From: Alphaproteobacteria bacterium
GTDB taxonomy: Bacteria; Pseudomonadota; Alphaproteobacteria; RF32; CAG-239
Direction: 5' to 3'
DNA: 32,604 bases
NCBI GenBank assembly: GCA_017546315.1
Contig: JAFYXH010000005.1
Coordinates: 1-32,604 of the forward strand
Position 1 is the stretch's first letter. Every line of letters starts with the position of its first letter. Position numbers and translations under genes: made by a program. Positions 24,792 to 32,604 of this stretch are shown in pieces. The notes under the pieces are model-generated. The model ran no database searches. It worked only from the letters and a program-made list of their open reading frames with translations, and was not told where the DNA came from.

Positions 24792-26279
24792 TTATTTTTT
24801 TGAAGCTTCAACATCTTTTCCATATAATATTTTATTATATACATGAGATTGCTTTTCTAATTCATAATTTAACTCTTCGACGGTCATCCCCTCTTCTAAC
24901 AAAGTTTGCTTGCCTGAAAATAGAGATGTTCCAAGCCCTAATTTTCCTCCATCTATTTCATATCCTAAACTCTCTAAAATTGTTGGCATGGTATCTAGAG
25001 CTGTAAATTTTCTATTTTTTATCTTACTTGGCATATCATGAGATGGGTTCATATATACATTATATATTGCACGATCTGCACCTTTTTCAAATATATTATT
25101 TCCCATTGTTAAATGGTCACCAACTATAACAATTTCTGTATTATCATAAAAAGGTTGAGCTTTAAGATAATTTATGAAATTAGCTATCTTGGAACTAGAA
25201 CACGATACAACATTTTTGTAATTAAAATTATCAGGAACATCTTTGTCGTGATATTTAGTTTCACAATTTTTAGCATCAAAATATTCTGTTCCAAAATGAG
25301 TATCCAAAGTCATTATTATAAATGCAAATGGCTTATTTTCTTTGTTAAGTTCATTTAACTCTTCTTTCGCATATGTAAAAAGCGCTTCATCTCTTAGGGC
25401 TTTTTTGAAAAACGAATTATATTTTGCAGCTTTTTTTTCAACTTTATTTTCTACAAGATTGTCTCTTTTAGTATAAAAATTCCAATCTAAAATTTTAGGG
25501 TTTCCATGAGTTGCAAAAAATTTATCAGTACCTGAAGACTCTTTTAGGGTACCATACATAAATGATAAATTATAATCATCTTTTTTTAACACATCATATA
25601 AGCACGTAGCCCCAGGTAAAAAACCATTTTTAGGGCGATAGCGAGCAGAATCAATTGGCAATCTCAAAGGGACTGCACACAATTGAGCTATTAGAGATGC
25701 TTGCGTATAACCTGCAACTTTCAAATTATAAAACCCACCTAATTCATCATTGTGGCTAAAATTTATATTATCTTTAGCTATTTCAGATAACTCAGGGATC
25801 AAATTATCACCATTATACTCTTTACTTGCGTAGGTAGTTTCCATACTCTCAGAAAAAATCAAGATTAAGTTTTTCTTTATTTGAGGTGAAGTTATTTTAG
25901 TTTCTAAAGGATCACGATAATGCATTTCATAAAATGTACTTATTTTTCTATGATTATTCTTTTCATCAAGTAATTCTTTTACATTTAATACATTAAAAGA
26001 ATAAACTAGGCAGAAAACAGAAAAAACTAAAGATGCAATAAAACCTTTTTTAAGAGAGATTTTACGTAATACATAACAAAAAACAAGCACTACAATAATT
26101 GCAACCATAAAGGTATTTTGAAAATAGCTCTTTATAAGTCTTGCATCAGTATCTAATGGGATATTGGAATGAAAAACTAACTGCTCATAAGTTACTTCAC
26201 CGAATTTTCGAACAATCCAACTAGAAGTTGATACTAACATGTAGCTTGCAAAAATGATTATTAGAGATAAAATCTTCAT
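24792..26279 (-). CDS. Phosphoglycerol transferase / LtaS-like sulfatase-fold enzyme
   Basis: 495 residues: three N-terminal membrane segments (about 2-20, 53-71 and 79-98), then a periplasmic alkaline-phosphatase/sulfatase domain. Metal and catalytic motifs are FSESMETTY with Glu145, GYTQAS with the probable nucleophile Thr192, LDTHFG, and VGDHLTMG near residue 390. The 'YGTLKESSGTDKFFATHG' segment is typical of MdoB/OpgB and LtaS-type enzymes, which transfer sn-glycerol-1-phosphate from phosphatidylglycerol to periplasmic glucans or a polymer. It has fewer TM helices than LtaS (five), closer to some phosphoglycerol transferases. Together with the CDP-glycerol transferase-like gene at 17.8 kb this suggests glycerol-phosphate modification of the envelope. 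It starts divergently from the lipid-kinase-like gene; the 24631-24791 gap on its 3' side shows nothing clear. Confidence 0.8.
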   Translation of the reverse strand: MKILSLIIIFASYMLVSTSSWIVRKFGEVTYEQLVFHSNIPLDTDARLIKSYFQNTFMVAIIVVLVFCYVLRKISLKKGFIASLVFSVFCLVYSFNVLNVKELLDEKNNHRKISTFYEMHYRDPLETKITSPQIKKNLILIFSESMETTYASKEYNGDNLIPELSEIAKDNINFSHNDELGGFYNLKVAGYTQASLIAQLCAVPLRLPIDSARYRPKNGFLPGATCLYDVLKKDDYNLSFMYGTLKESSGTDKFFATHGNPKILDWNFYTKRDNLVENKVEKKAAKYNSFFKKALRDEALFTYAKEELNELNKENKPFAFIIMTLDTHFGTEYFDAKNCETKYHDKDVPDNFNYKNVVSCSSSKIANFINYLKAQPFYDNTEIVIVGDHLTMGNNIFEKGADRAIYNVYMNPSHDMPSKIKNRKFTALDTMPTILESLGYEIDGGKLGLGTSLFSGKQTLLEEGMTVEELNYELEKQSHVYNKILYGKDVEASKK

Positions 26280-26432
26280 AGTACAATCCTTTATGTTTAA
26301 TTATTGCTTGGTTATATATTTATTTTCATTGTCTTGCAACTTTATTTAACTGTTAATAACAAATAAAAGATATATAAAATTATAAGCTTATAGTGTAATA
26401 GTTTTTCATATTTTATTGATGGGAGTTTTAAA

Positions 26433-27392
26433 TTGAATAGGAAAATTTCTGTAGAAAAAATCAAAGAATATGGGAAAGAGTTAGAAGCCAAAGTATCTGA
26501 CAACTTAAAGCCTCAAATTGCGGTAAAAATTATTAGAGATTACGGAAAAGAATTGGAAGCTAAAGTTCCTAACAATTTAAGACCGAAGACTGCGGTTAAG
26601 AAAATTAAAGAATATCAAAAAGAGATTGAAGCTAAAGTCCCTGAGCGTTTGAAACCTCAAGCTGCGGTTAAGAAAATTAAAGAGTATCAAAAAGAGATTG
26701 AAGCTAAAGTTCCTGAGCACTTGAAACCTCAGGTTGCAGTTAAGAAAATTAAAGAGTATCAAAAAGAGATTGAGGCTAAAGTCCCAAAAGAATATAGAAA
26801 AGAAGTCTATAGAAAAGGTATTCATTTAAGCTCTCTTTGGATACCAGCCTTGATTTACTTTGGTGGAACTTTGATTGCCTCGCTTACTTTTTTATTTTTA
26901 ATGTTAGGTGAACTCCTCTTGGAGTATGGTAATTACAAGAGATGGAGATGGGCTCGGATCATCTTTTCTCTACCTTTTTCCTTTGCTCTTCGCAACAAAG
27001 AAAGACAACGCAAAAAATTTGTTTTAACGGGGGGATTTTACGTTTTATCATCATCTTTGATGTGCACTCTTTTGTTTTCTAACAATATTGCAACTCTTGC
27101 CTTAACTGTTATGTTAATTTCTGATACATTAGCAGCCCTTGTAGGAAAAGCACTAGGGCAAAGAAAAATATATAGAGAAAAAACTCTTGAAGGCACTGTT
27201 GCCTTTTTTATGAGTTCTCTTATTATCATGATGCTATTTAACCCAATTTATACTTTCACTTATGCTTCTGTGATTGCTTGCTTTTTTGCTGTAATTATGG
27301 AATTGTTTGAAAAATTCTTTGAATTAGATGATAATTTTTCTGTTCCATTAGTAATCGGATTTATTTTGACGATATTTTTGGGAATTGCATAA
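26433..27392 (+). CDS. Dolichol/phytol-kinase-like protein with N-terminal tandem repeats
   Basis: 319 residues, starting at TTG (26433) eight bases after GGGAG (26421-26425); no in-frame ATG fits. Residues 5-118 are five 24-residue repeats, basic and helical. The rest has about six membrane segments and the signature of CTP-dependent lipid kinases and cytidylyltransferases (SEC59/DGK1/VTE5, CTP_transf_1-related): RKGIHLSSLWIP near 127, SDTLAALVGKALG at 230-242 and KTLEGTVAFF at 250-259. It probably phosphorylates a polyprenol, phytol or diacylglycerol-like lipid with CTP; the substrate is unknown. The repeats are an unusual extension for the family and may bind membrane surface or protein partners. 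It is divergent from the phosphoglycerol transferase-like gene, which may be functionally related. Confidence 0.75.
   Translation: MNRKISVEKIKEYGKELEAKVSDNLKPQIAVKIIRDYGKELEAKVPNNLRPKTAVKKIKEYQKEIEAKVPERLKPQAAVKKIKEYQKEIEAKVPEHLKPQVAVKKIKEYQKEIEAKVPKEYRKEVYRKGIHLSSLWIPALIYFGGTLIASLTFLFLMLGELLLEYGNYKRWRWARIIFSLPFSFALRNKERQRKKFVLTGGFYVLSSSLMCTLLFSNNIATLALTVMLISDTLAALVGKALGQRKIYREKTLEGTVAFFMSSLIIMMLFNPIYTFTYASVIACFFAVIMELFEKFFELDDNFSVPLVIGFILTIFLGIA
26445..26786 (+). repeat. Five coding tandem repeats of 72 bp
   Basis: Units begin at 26445, 26517, 26589, 26661 and 26733. Each encodes 24 residues of the form x-A-V-K-K-I-K-E-Y-Q-K-E-I-E-A-K-V-P-x-x-L-K-P-Q; the last is cut short before the membrane domain. 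Units 3-5 are almost identical at DNA level and unit 1 is the most diverged, indicating recent expansion. Copy number may vary between strains. Confidence 0.95.
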
Positions 27393-27524
27393 AGGTTAAT
27401 TTTAAATTAAAAAAAGCTTTACTTTTTAAAAATATAGTGTATAAGGAAAGTTCGAATGATGGCTAGGGCTAATGGCATGCCTTAGTTGTTTGTTAATCCA
27501 ACTTAATATTTGAAAGGGATTGAA
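27393..27524 (+). promoter_or_regulatory. Leader region of rpmI-rplT
   Basis: 132 gene-free bases containing a -10-like TATAGT at 27433-27438 without a good -35, then a small hairpin CTAATGG/CCTTAG around CATG (about 27470-27486). L20 represses its own operon in many bacteria by binding a leader RNA, so an autoregulatory site is plausible, but no characteristic L20 pseudoknot was identified by eye. infC, the usual first gene, is absent here. Confidence 0.35.
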
Positions 27525-27722
27525 ATGCCTAAATTAAAAACAAAGAGTTCTGCTAAAAAACGTTTTAGCGTTACCGGAACTGGTAAATTAAAAAGAAATT
27601 TTGCTAACAAGAGACACTGCCTCTTCTGCAAAACTCAGAAAATGAAAAGACAAGCTCGTGGCACAACTTTGGTTTCAGAAGCTGATGCACAGATTGTTAA
27701 GAAATTTTTACCTTATTTGTAG
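27525..27722 (+). CDS. rpmI: Ribosomal protein L35
   Basis: 65 residues, very basic. [24 protein letters not shown] at the N-terminus is the L35 signature, followed by an RxxCxxFCKTxxMKR stretch. The ATG at 27525 is preceded by AAAGGG; the frame is open 15 bases further but the true start is clear from family alignment. A component of the 50S subunit. rplT follows after 18 bases in the usual order. Confidence 0.96.
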   Translation: MPKLKTKSSAKKRFSVTGTGKLKRNFANKRHCLFCKTQKMKRQARGTTLVSEADAQIVKKFLPYL

Positions 27723-27740
27723 TTGTAGGAGGATATGTAA

Positions 27741-28100
27741 ATGTCTCGTGTTAAAAGAGGTGTTATAGCACACGCTCGTCATAAAAAGATTTTGGATATG
27801 GCGAAAGGCTACAGAGGACGTAATAAAAACGTTTTCAGAGTAGCTGTTGAAAAAGTTGAAAAAGGTTTGCAATATGCGTATCGTGACAGAAGAGTTAAGA
27901 AGAGAAACTTCCGCTCTTTGTGGATTCAACGTATCAATGCAGCAACTCGTTTGAATGATATGACTTATTCTCGATTTATCAGCGGGCTTCTCAAAGCAGG
28001 TATTGAGCTTGACCGTAAAGTCCTTGCTGATATCGCTTATAGAGAGCCCCAAGCTTTTGCTAAATTAGTAGAAACTGCCAAAGCGGCTCTAGCTAAATAA
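27741..28100 (+). CDS. rplT: Ribosomal protein L20
   Basis: 119 residues, as expected. The canonical N-terminus [27 protein letters not shown] is followed by [22 protein letters not shown]20 is needed for early 50S assembly and often represses its own operon by binding the leader mRNA. AGGAGG precedes the ATG. A hairpin with a tetraloop lies between this gene and pheS. Confidence 0.97.
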   Translation: MSRVKRGVIAHARHKKILDMAKGYRGRNKNVFRVAVEKVEKGLQYAYRDRRVKKRNFRSLWIQRINAATRLNDMTYSRFISGLLKAGIELDRKVLADIAYREPQAFAKLVETAKAALAK

Positions 28101-28140
28101 GATTTTTTAAAATCAGTTAAGTTTATATCAAAAAATATTT

Positions 28141-28178
28141 AGAGTCGTCTTGGAAACAAGATGACTCTTTTGTGTTTA
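28141..28178 (+). terminator. Terminator or attenuator between rplT and pheS
   Basis: AGAGTCGTCTTG and CAAGATGACTCT form a 12-bp stem (28141-28152 with 28157-28168) with one wobble and a GAAA tetraloop, followed by TTTGTGTTT. It may end the rpmI-rplT transcript or attenuate pheST. In enteric bacteria pheST is controlled by leader-peptide attenuation; no Phe-rich leader peptide was found here. Confidence 0.7.
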
Positions 28179-28235
28179 AAACACAAATAAAAGGCGGAAA
28201 GAGAAAATTATAAAGTATATTTATAAGGTGATAAG

Positions 28236-29345
28236 ATGAGTGATATTGATATTATAAAAAAAGAAATTGAGGAACAAATTCTTAATGCCGACAACCTTAA
28301 AGCATTAGATGATGTTAGAGTTAATGCTTTGGGAAAAAAGGGACGCATTACTGAATTATTAAAAACATTAGGTAGCTTACCAATTGAAGAAAGAATTGAA
28401 TTTGGTAAAAAGATAAATGCTGTTAAAGCTGAACTCGAATTAAAATTAACAAGCCAAAAAGAAGTTCTTGAAACAAAACAATTGAACGAAAAACTTAAAA
28501 AAGAAATTATTGATGTTAGCCTCCCTTGCAGACCTGAAACTCAAGGTAGAATTCATCCTGTTTCTAAAGTTTATGAAGAAGTGGTAGCTATTTTTGCTGA
28601 AATGGGATTTGAAGTTGCTGATGGTCCTGAAATTGAAGATCAATTCCACAATTTTAATGCACTTAATACTCCACCTAACCACCCTGCACGCCAAATGCAA
28701 GATACTTTCTATGTAAACAATGATGTTTCAAAAGAATTTGATATGGATAGTGCATATGTTGTTAGAACTCAAACCTCTAGTGTGCAGATTAGAACAATGG
28801 AGAAAAAGCAACCTCCTATTAGAATCATTGCTCCAGGAAGAACATATCGCTCAGATTATGATGCAACACACACTCCAATGTTCCATCAAGTTGAAGGTCT
28901 TGTTATTGATAAAAAAACTACAATGGCTGATTTGAAGGGATGCTTGTATGACTTCATGAAAGAATTTTTTGAAGTTGATGATTTGAAAGTTCGTTTTCGC
29001 CCTTCATATTTCCCATTTACAGAACCTTCTGCTGAAATGGATATTGGATGCTTAAAAAATAAAACAGAGCTCAAAATTGGAGCTGGAACTGATTGGTTGG
29101 AAGTTTTGGGTTGTGGTATGGTTCATCCTAACGTATTAAAAGCTTGCAATATTGATCCGGAAGAATACCAAGGATTTGCTTTTGGCGTGGGATTAGATAG
29201 ACTTGCTATGTTAAAATATGGTATTCCTGATTTAAGAACTTTCTTTGAAAGTGATGTTAGATGGATTAAAAATTATGGTTTTGCTCCACTTGATATATCT
29301 TCTATGACAATTGGTTTAAGTGGGAACGGAGGGTTAACACGATGA
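28236..29345 (+). CDS. pheS: Phenylalanyl-tRNA synthetase alpha subunit
   Basis: The catalytic subunit of the alpha2-beta2 enzyme that charges tRNA-Phe. 369 residues, slightly long for the family, with an N-terminal coiled coil (1-85) that binds tRNA. Class II motifs: HPxxxxxxTFYV region (HPARQMQDTFYV), TQTSSVQIRTM, APGRTYRSDYDATHTPMFHQVEGL and the C-terminal FGVGLDRLAMLKYGIPDLR. The ATG has an AAGGTG site. The stop overlaps the pheT start as ATGA, so the subunits are coupled for stoichiometric synthesis. Confidence 0.97.
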   Translation: MSDIDIIKKEIEEQILNADNLKALDDVRVNALGKKGRITELLKTLGSLPIEERIEFGKKINAVKAELELKLTSQKEVLETKQLNEKLKKEIIDVSLPCRPETQGRIHPVSKVYEEVVAIFAEMGFEVADGPEIEDQFHNFNALNTPPNHPARQMQDTFYVNNDVSKEFDMDSAYVVRTQTSSVQIRTMEKKQPPIRIIAPGRTYRSDYDATHTPMFHQVEGLVIDKKTTMADLKGCLYDFMKEFFEVDDLKVRFRPSYFPFTEPSAEMDIGCLKNKTELKIGAGTDWLEVLGCGMVHPNVLKACNIDPEEYQGFAFGVGLDRLAMLKYGIPDLRTFFESDVRWIKNYGFAPLDISSMTIGLSGNGGLTR

Positions 29346-31726
29346 AATTTACATTATCTTGGTTAAAAGAACATTTAGATACAAATGCAAACATTGATGA
29401 AATTGTTGATACTTTAACTCGCATAGGTTTGGAGGTTGAAGAAGTTATAAACCCTGCTTCTGCATTAAAAGGATTTATTACTGCTCGTATCGAAGAAGTT
29501 GAAAATCACCCTGATTCTGACCATTTGCACGTTTTAAGAGTAAATACAGGAAAAGAGGTTTTACAAGTAGTCTGTGGTGCTCCAAATGTTTATAAAGGTT
29601 TAGTTGGTATTTATGCTCCAACAGGAAGCCTTATCCCTTGCTACGGAGAACGCTTAAAAGTTGCAAAAATCAGAGGCATTGAAAGTATGGGAATGATGTG
29701 CTCTGAAAAAGAGCTCATGGTTGGAGATGACCACAATGGTATTATCGAATTAGATGCAAATACTGAAATCGGTATAGAAGCTGAAAAAATACTTAATATC
29801 GACCCTGTGATTGAGGTTTCTATCACCCCCAACAGAGCTGAATGTTTAGGCGTTAGAGGTATTGCAAGAGACTTGGCAGCAAGTGGTCTTGGCAAACTTA
29901 AACCTCTTGAAATTAAAGAAGTAAAAGGAATATTTGAAAGCCCTGTTAAAGTTAGCATTGATTGCTTAGAAGCATGTCCTACATATACGGGGCGTTTCAT
30001 CAAAGGCGTTAATAATAAAGCTGAAACACCAAAATGGATGAAAGACAGACTTACTGCAATAGGACTTCGCCCTATTTCTCCATTGGTAGATATTACAAAC
30101 TATATCAACTACGACTTGGCACGTCCTTTACATGTTTTTGATGCTGATAAATTAAAAGGTAATGTTAAGGTTCGTATGGCAAAAGAAGGCGAAGAATTCT
30201 TGGCATTGAATGAAAAGAATTTTGTTTTGGATGATAAAGCTCTTGGCATTTGTGATGATGAGGGTGTTCAATGCTTGGGCGGTATCATGGGCGGATTAAA
30301 CAAAGGTAGTTATGAAGATACTCAAAATGTATTTTTAGAATGTGCTTTGTTTGAGCCTACTTGCATTGCAAGAACAGGACGCAAGTTCCAACTTGATTCT
30401 GATTCTAGATATCGTTATGAACGTTGGGTTGACCCAATGTCTAACATTAGCGGAAACAACTATGCTACGCAAATGATTCTTGATATTTGTGGTGGTGAAG
30501 CTTCAAAAATAGAAATCGCAGGTCAAGAAAATTTTGTTGCGAAACCTGTTTATTTAAGACCTGAAAAATTAAAAACTTTTATTGGATTAGATGTTTCTAA
30601 AGAAAAGTGTTCAGAAGTTCTTAAGTCTCTTGGATTTGAGATTACTGAAGAAGATGGCAAATTAAAAGCTATATCTCCTAGTTGGCGAGGTGATATTGAA
30701 TGTGAACAAGATTTAATTGAAGAAATTGTTCGTATTATTGGTTTGGATAACATTCCTCTGAACTCAATGAAGTGTGAAGGTTTTCCTAGACCTGTTTTAA
30801 CACCTATTCAAAACAACATTATGATTATCAAGCACGAACTTGCAAGTCGTGGAATGTATGAAACTGTTACATTTAGCTTTACTGACAGTAATATCGCAAA
30901 ATATTTCCGCAGAGGTCAAGAACCTGTTTTGGTGCAAAACCCAATCATAAATGAATTTGATGAAATGAGACCTTCTATTTTACCAAATCTTTTGATTGGT
31001 GCAAAAAATAACATTGCCAGAGGCTATCCTAATATGGCATTGTTTGAAGTTGTGCCTGAATTTTATGGTAGAAACCCTGGCGAACAAAGAACTGTTGCAA
31101 CGGGTATCAGAGTTGGAAAGACTGATAAAAAAGAATGGACAGGCTCAACACGAAATTATGATGTGTTTGATGCAAAAGCTGATGCTCTTTCTGTTATCGC
31201 TAGTGCGAAAGGCCCTATTGATAACCCTCAAATAACTTTGGATGCTCCGGATTATTATCACCCTGGTAGAAGTGGTGCTATTCGTTTGGGTAAAAATGTA
31301 TTAGCTTACTTTGGTGAATTACACCCTAGCGTGTTAAAAGCTTTAGACATTAAGACAAATGTTGTTGCGTTTGAAGTGTTTGTTGAGAACATTCCAACAC
31401 CTCGTGATACAAAATCTAAAGCAAAGAAAAAGTTAGAACTTTCTCAATTACAAGCTGTTGAAAAGGATTTAGCATTTGTTTGCAATAAAGATGTTAAGGC
31501 TATCAATATTGTTGGAGCTGCTAAAACTGCTGATAGAGAAAATATCACAGATGTTAGAGTTTTTGACGTATATGAAGGCGAAAACTTGGAACAAGATAAA
31601 AAATCTATTGCTATCACAGTTACTTTCCAACCAAAAGACAAGACTTATACTGATACCGAGTTAGAAGCTTTGATGAATAAAGTCATTGTTGAAGTTGGTA
31701 AAAAGACTGGAGCAGTATTGAGATAG
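29342..31726 (+). CDS. pheT: Phenylalanyl-tRNA synthetase beta subunit
   Basis: 794 residues, full length. Starts MKFTLSWLKEHLDT, then an EMAP-like tRNA-binding domain (about 39-150, HPDSDHLHVLRVNTG), B3/B4 editing domain, B5 domain, a degenerate class II core and a C-terminal ferredoxin-fold anticodon-binding domain (FDVYEGENLEQDKKSIAITVTFQ). It overlaps pheS by four bases. A strong hairpin terminator follows, and a convergent minus-strand gene stops inside the same hairpin. Confidence 0.97.
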   Translation: MKFTLSWLKEHLDTNANIDEIVDTLTRIGLEVEEVINPASALKGFITARIEEVENHPDSDHLHVLRVNTGKEVLQVVCGAPNVYKGLVGIYAPTGSLIPCYGERLKVAKIRGIESMGMMCSEKELMVGDDHNGIIELDANTEIGIEAEKILNIDPVIEVSITPNRAECLGVRGIARDLAASGLGKLKPLEIKEVKGIFESPVKVSIDCLEACPTYTGRFIKGVNNKAETPKWMKDRLTAIGLRPISPLVDITNYINYDLARPLHVFDADKLKGNVKVRMAKEGEEFLALNEKNFVLDDKALGICDDEGVQCLGGIMGGLNKGSYEDTQNVFLECALFEPTCIARTGRKFQLDSDSRYRYERWVDPMSNISGNNYATQMILDICGGEASKIEIAGQENFVAKPVYLRPEKLKTFIGLDVSKEKCSEVLKSLGFEITEEDGKLKAISPSWRGDIECEQDLIEEIVRIIGLDNIPLNSMKCEGFPRPVLTPIQNNIMIIKHELASRGMYETVTFSFTDSNIAKYFRRGQEPVLVQNPIINEFDEMRPSILPNLLIGAKNNIARGYPNMALFEVVPEFYGRNPGEQRTVATGIRVGKTDKKEWTGSTRNYDVFDAKADALSVIASAKGPIDNPQITLDAPDYYHPGRSGAIRLGKNVLAYFGELHPSVLKALDIKTNVVAFEVFVENIPTPRDTKSKAKKKLELSQLQAVEKDLAFVCNKDVKAINIVGAAKTADRENITDVRVFDVYEGENLEQDKKSIAITVTFQPKDKTYTDTELEALMNKVIVEVGKKTGAVLR

Positions 31727-31747
31727 TTTTTTGATATTGTGAAAATT

Positions 31748-31781
31748 AAAACGGCACTTTAGAAAGTGCCGTTTTCTTTTG
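31748..31781. terminator. Bidirectional terminator of pheST overlapping a convergent stop codon
   Basis: ACGGCACTT/AAGTGCCGT (31751-31759 with 31763-31771), with As before and TTTTCTTTT after. The minus-strand membrane-protein gene ends at 31759, so its stop codon and last residues lie within the stem. Confidence 0.85.
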
Positions 31782-32448
31782 TTTCTGCTATTATTGTATT
31801 TTCGAATATTGCATTTTGGAAATTACCGTACAGAGATATTTGAATACGTTCTACTACTGCTATCAAATACAATAACAAATATGTCAATTGATTTTGTAGC
31901 AATGAAGCCAACGCTCTCAAATAACTAAATGGATTTAAAATCTGCCCAAATGCTTCTTTTACAATATCCCACTCTGAATGCAAAAAAATAAAAAATATAC
32001 AATATACCAGAAATGATTTAACTAGTGTAAGTTTTACAATTAAATATAAAAAGCATTCCTCTCTTTTATTATTTTTTATAACAAAATTTTCATCCATATT
32101 CAAATATAAGTTAATGCCTAAAATATAAACTGGCAACGCATATAGTAAAAATGCTGAAATTTGAGAACAATTAAGCAACGATAAAAAAAAATAAGATCCA
32201 AAGAAAGTTTCTATTTTGCTTTTTTCAGTTAACATGATTATGGATATTTTAAAAATCAATAATATTACAGCTGTAGCTAAACTTATAAAAAATATTTTAT
32301 TAAAGTCATATATAAAGTATATATTTATAGCATAAAATATGTAATTGATAATATAATATTCCAACAAACATGAACTTAATGTTTTTATTCTCCACGTTCT
32401 AATATATGTTCTTAATTCCTCACTAAAATCTGTTTCATTATCTATCAT
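31759..32448 (-). CDS. Hypothetical multi-TM membrane protein
   Basis: 229 residues with about five membrane segments (roughly 25-50, 53-73, 86-111, 134-155 and 179-205), rich in Ile, Leu, Phe and Tyr, with a short hydrophilic N-terminus (MIDNETDFSEELRTYIRTW). It has the look of a Yip1-type or DUF-type five-helix membrane protein, but I recognise no family; a Yip1 call would be speculative. The ATG at 32448 has a strong AAGGAGAG site that overlaps the tail of a terminator hairpin, implying a regulated leader upstream. The stop codon lies in the pheST terminator. Confidence 0.7.
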   Translation of the reverse strand: MIDNETDFSEELRTYIRTWRIKTLSSCLLEYYIINYIFYAINIYFIYDFNKIFFISLATAVILLIFKISIIMLTEKSKIETFFGSYFFLSLLNCSQISAFLLYALPVYILGINLYLNMDENFVIKNNKREECFLYLIVKLTLVKSFLVYCIFFIFLHSEWDIVKEAFGQILNPFSYLRALASLLQNQLTYLLLYLIAVVERIQISLYGNFQNAIFENTIIAETKENGTF

Positions 32449-32604
32449 ACTCTTCTCTCCTTAAAAAAAATAACCACCTTTGAGAGGTGGTCGGAGAGTT
32501 CGTAAATCATATAACCATAAATGACTCTTTTAGCCTTTAAGGAAAACCTTTGGACATACGCTAAAAGCTCCCCGGCCATTTTATAGTCGGGGATATATGC
32601 TGTT
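32449..32604 (-). promoter_or_regulatory. Structured leader with terminator and possible Shine-Dalgarno sequestration
   Basis: On the minus strand the leader contains CCCCG/CGGGG (32570-32574 with 32588-32592), an eight-bp CTTTTAGC/GCTAAAAG stem (32527-32534 with 32560-32567) enclosing AAGG-AAAA-CCTT, then a terminator: ACCACCT/AGGTGGT (32473-32479 with 32485-32491) followed by eight Ts. CTCTCC on the 5' side of the terminator (minus strand 32498-32493) is complementary to the GGAGAG ribosome site (32460-32455). The 5' end lies beyond the window. No known riboswitch class was recognised. Confidence 0.5.
32463..32491 (-). terminator. Terminator in the leader of the membrane-protein gene
   Basis: A seven-bp GC-rich stem with a five-base loop; on the minus strand an ATTTTTTTT tract runs directly into the AAGGAGAG ribosome-binding site. 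Confidence 0.75.

Noticed and set aside
26445..26786. Possible CRISPR-like array
   Set aside because: The 72-bp units are directly adjacent, without unique spacers, and are fully coding in one frame.
32449..32604. yybP-ykoY (manganese) riboswitch before the membrane protein
   Set aside because: GGGGAGC resembles part of its conserved core, but the partner motif and spacing are missing.

Overview
The window looks like chromosome from a low-GC, host-associated alphaproteobacterium. A sigma-32 (RpoH) gene, PrmC and a DUF4167-type RNA-binding-like protein sit side by side. Lipoproteins, a beta-barrel-like protein and RNase D fit a Gram-negative envelope. The AT-rich coding sequence fits the uncultured gut Alphaproteobacteria (RF32-type lineages). 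This placement is inference from gene families; there is no rRNA gene here to test it. I saw no tRNA, rRNA, CRISPR array or insertion sequence.

Layout. 1-3.5 kb: the 3' end of an unknown Lys-rich gene, a GtrA-like membrane protein, a charged low-complexity protein behind a near-consensus promoter, then on the minus strand a putative 10-TM metal exporter and a small lipoprotein. 3.6-9.6 kb (plus): asnS, a secreted protein, rpoH-prmC, the DUF4167 protein, a membrane metallophosphoesterase and a 17-bp-overlapping unknown gene. 9.7-12.2 kb (minus): an orphan, GC-richer phosphoribosyltransferase-like gene, a candidate small RNA, radC and map. 12.3-15.6 kb (plus): a TspO-family protein and alaS. 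15.6-17.6 kb (minus): a 43-aa zinc ribbon missed by length cut-offs, a PEGA-like lipoprotein behind a multibranched candidate RNA leader, and an orphan helical-repeat gene. 17.8-19.5 kb (plus): a CDP-glycerol glycerophosphotransferase-like protein and a lipoprotein. 19.5-21.2 kb (minus): rnd followed by an outer-membrane protein. 21.4-23.1 kb: aspS. 23.2-24.6 kb: a decayed membrane glycosyltransferase pseudogene. 24.8-26.3 kb (minus): a phosphoglycerol-transferase/LtaS-like enzyme. 26.4-31.7 kb (plus): a dolichol/phytol-kinase-like protein with five 24-residue N-terminal repeats, rpmI-rplT, and pheS-pheT. 31.8-32.6 kb (minus): a multi-TM protein behind a structured leader that runs off the window.

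How the genes fit together. Most of the window is translation machinery (four aminoacyl-tRNA synthetases, L35, L20, PrmC, Map) plus heat-shock regulation. A second theme is envelope polymers: a CDP-glycerol transferase-like protein, a phosphoglycerol-transferase-like sulfatase-fold enzyme, a CTP-dependent lipid-kinase-like protein, GtrA and a dead GT-C enzyme. Together they suggest glycerol-phosphate decoration of a surface or periplasmic glycan.

The least ordinary signals are three minus-strand structured RNAs or leaders that end in intrinsic terminators just before genes (about 10.29-10.49, 16.59-16.82 and 32.45-32.60 kb), two orphan genes without a visible Shine-Dalgarno, and the repeat-bearing lipid-kinase-like protein.
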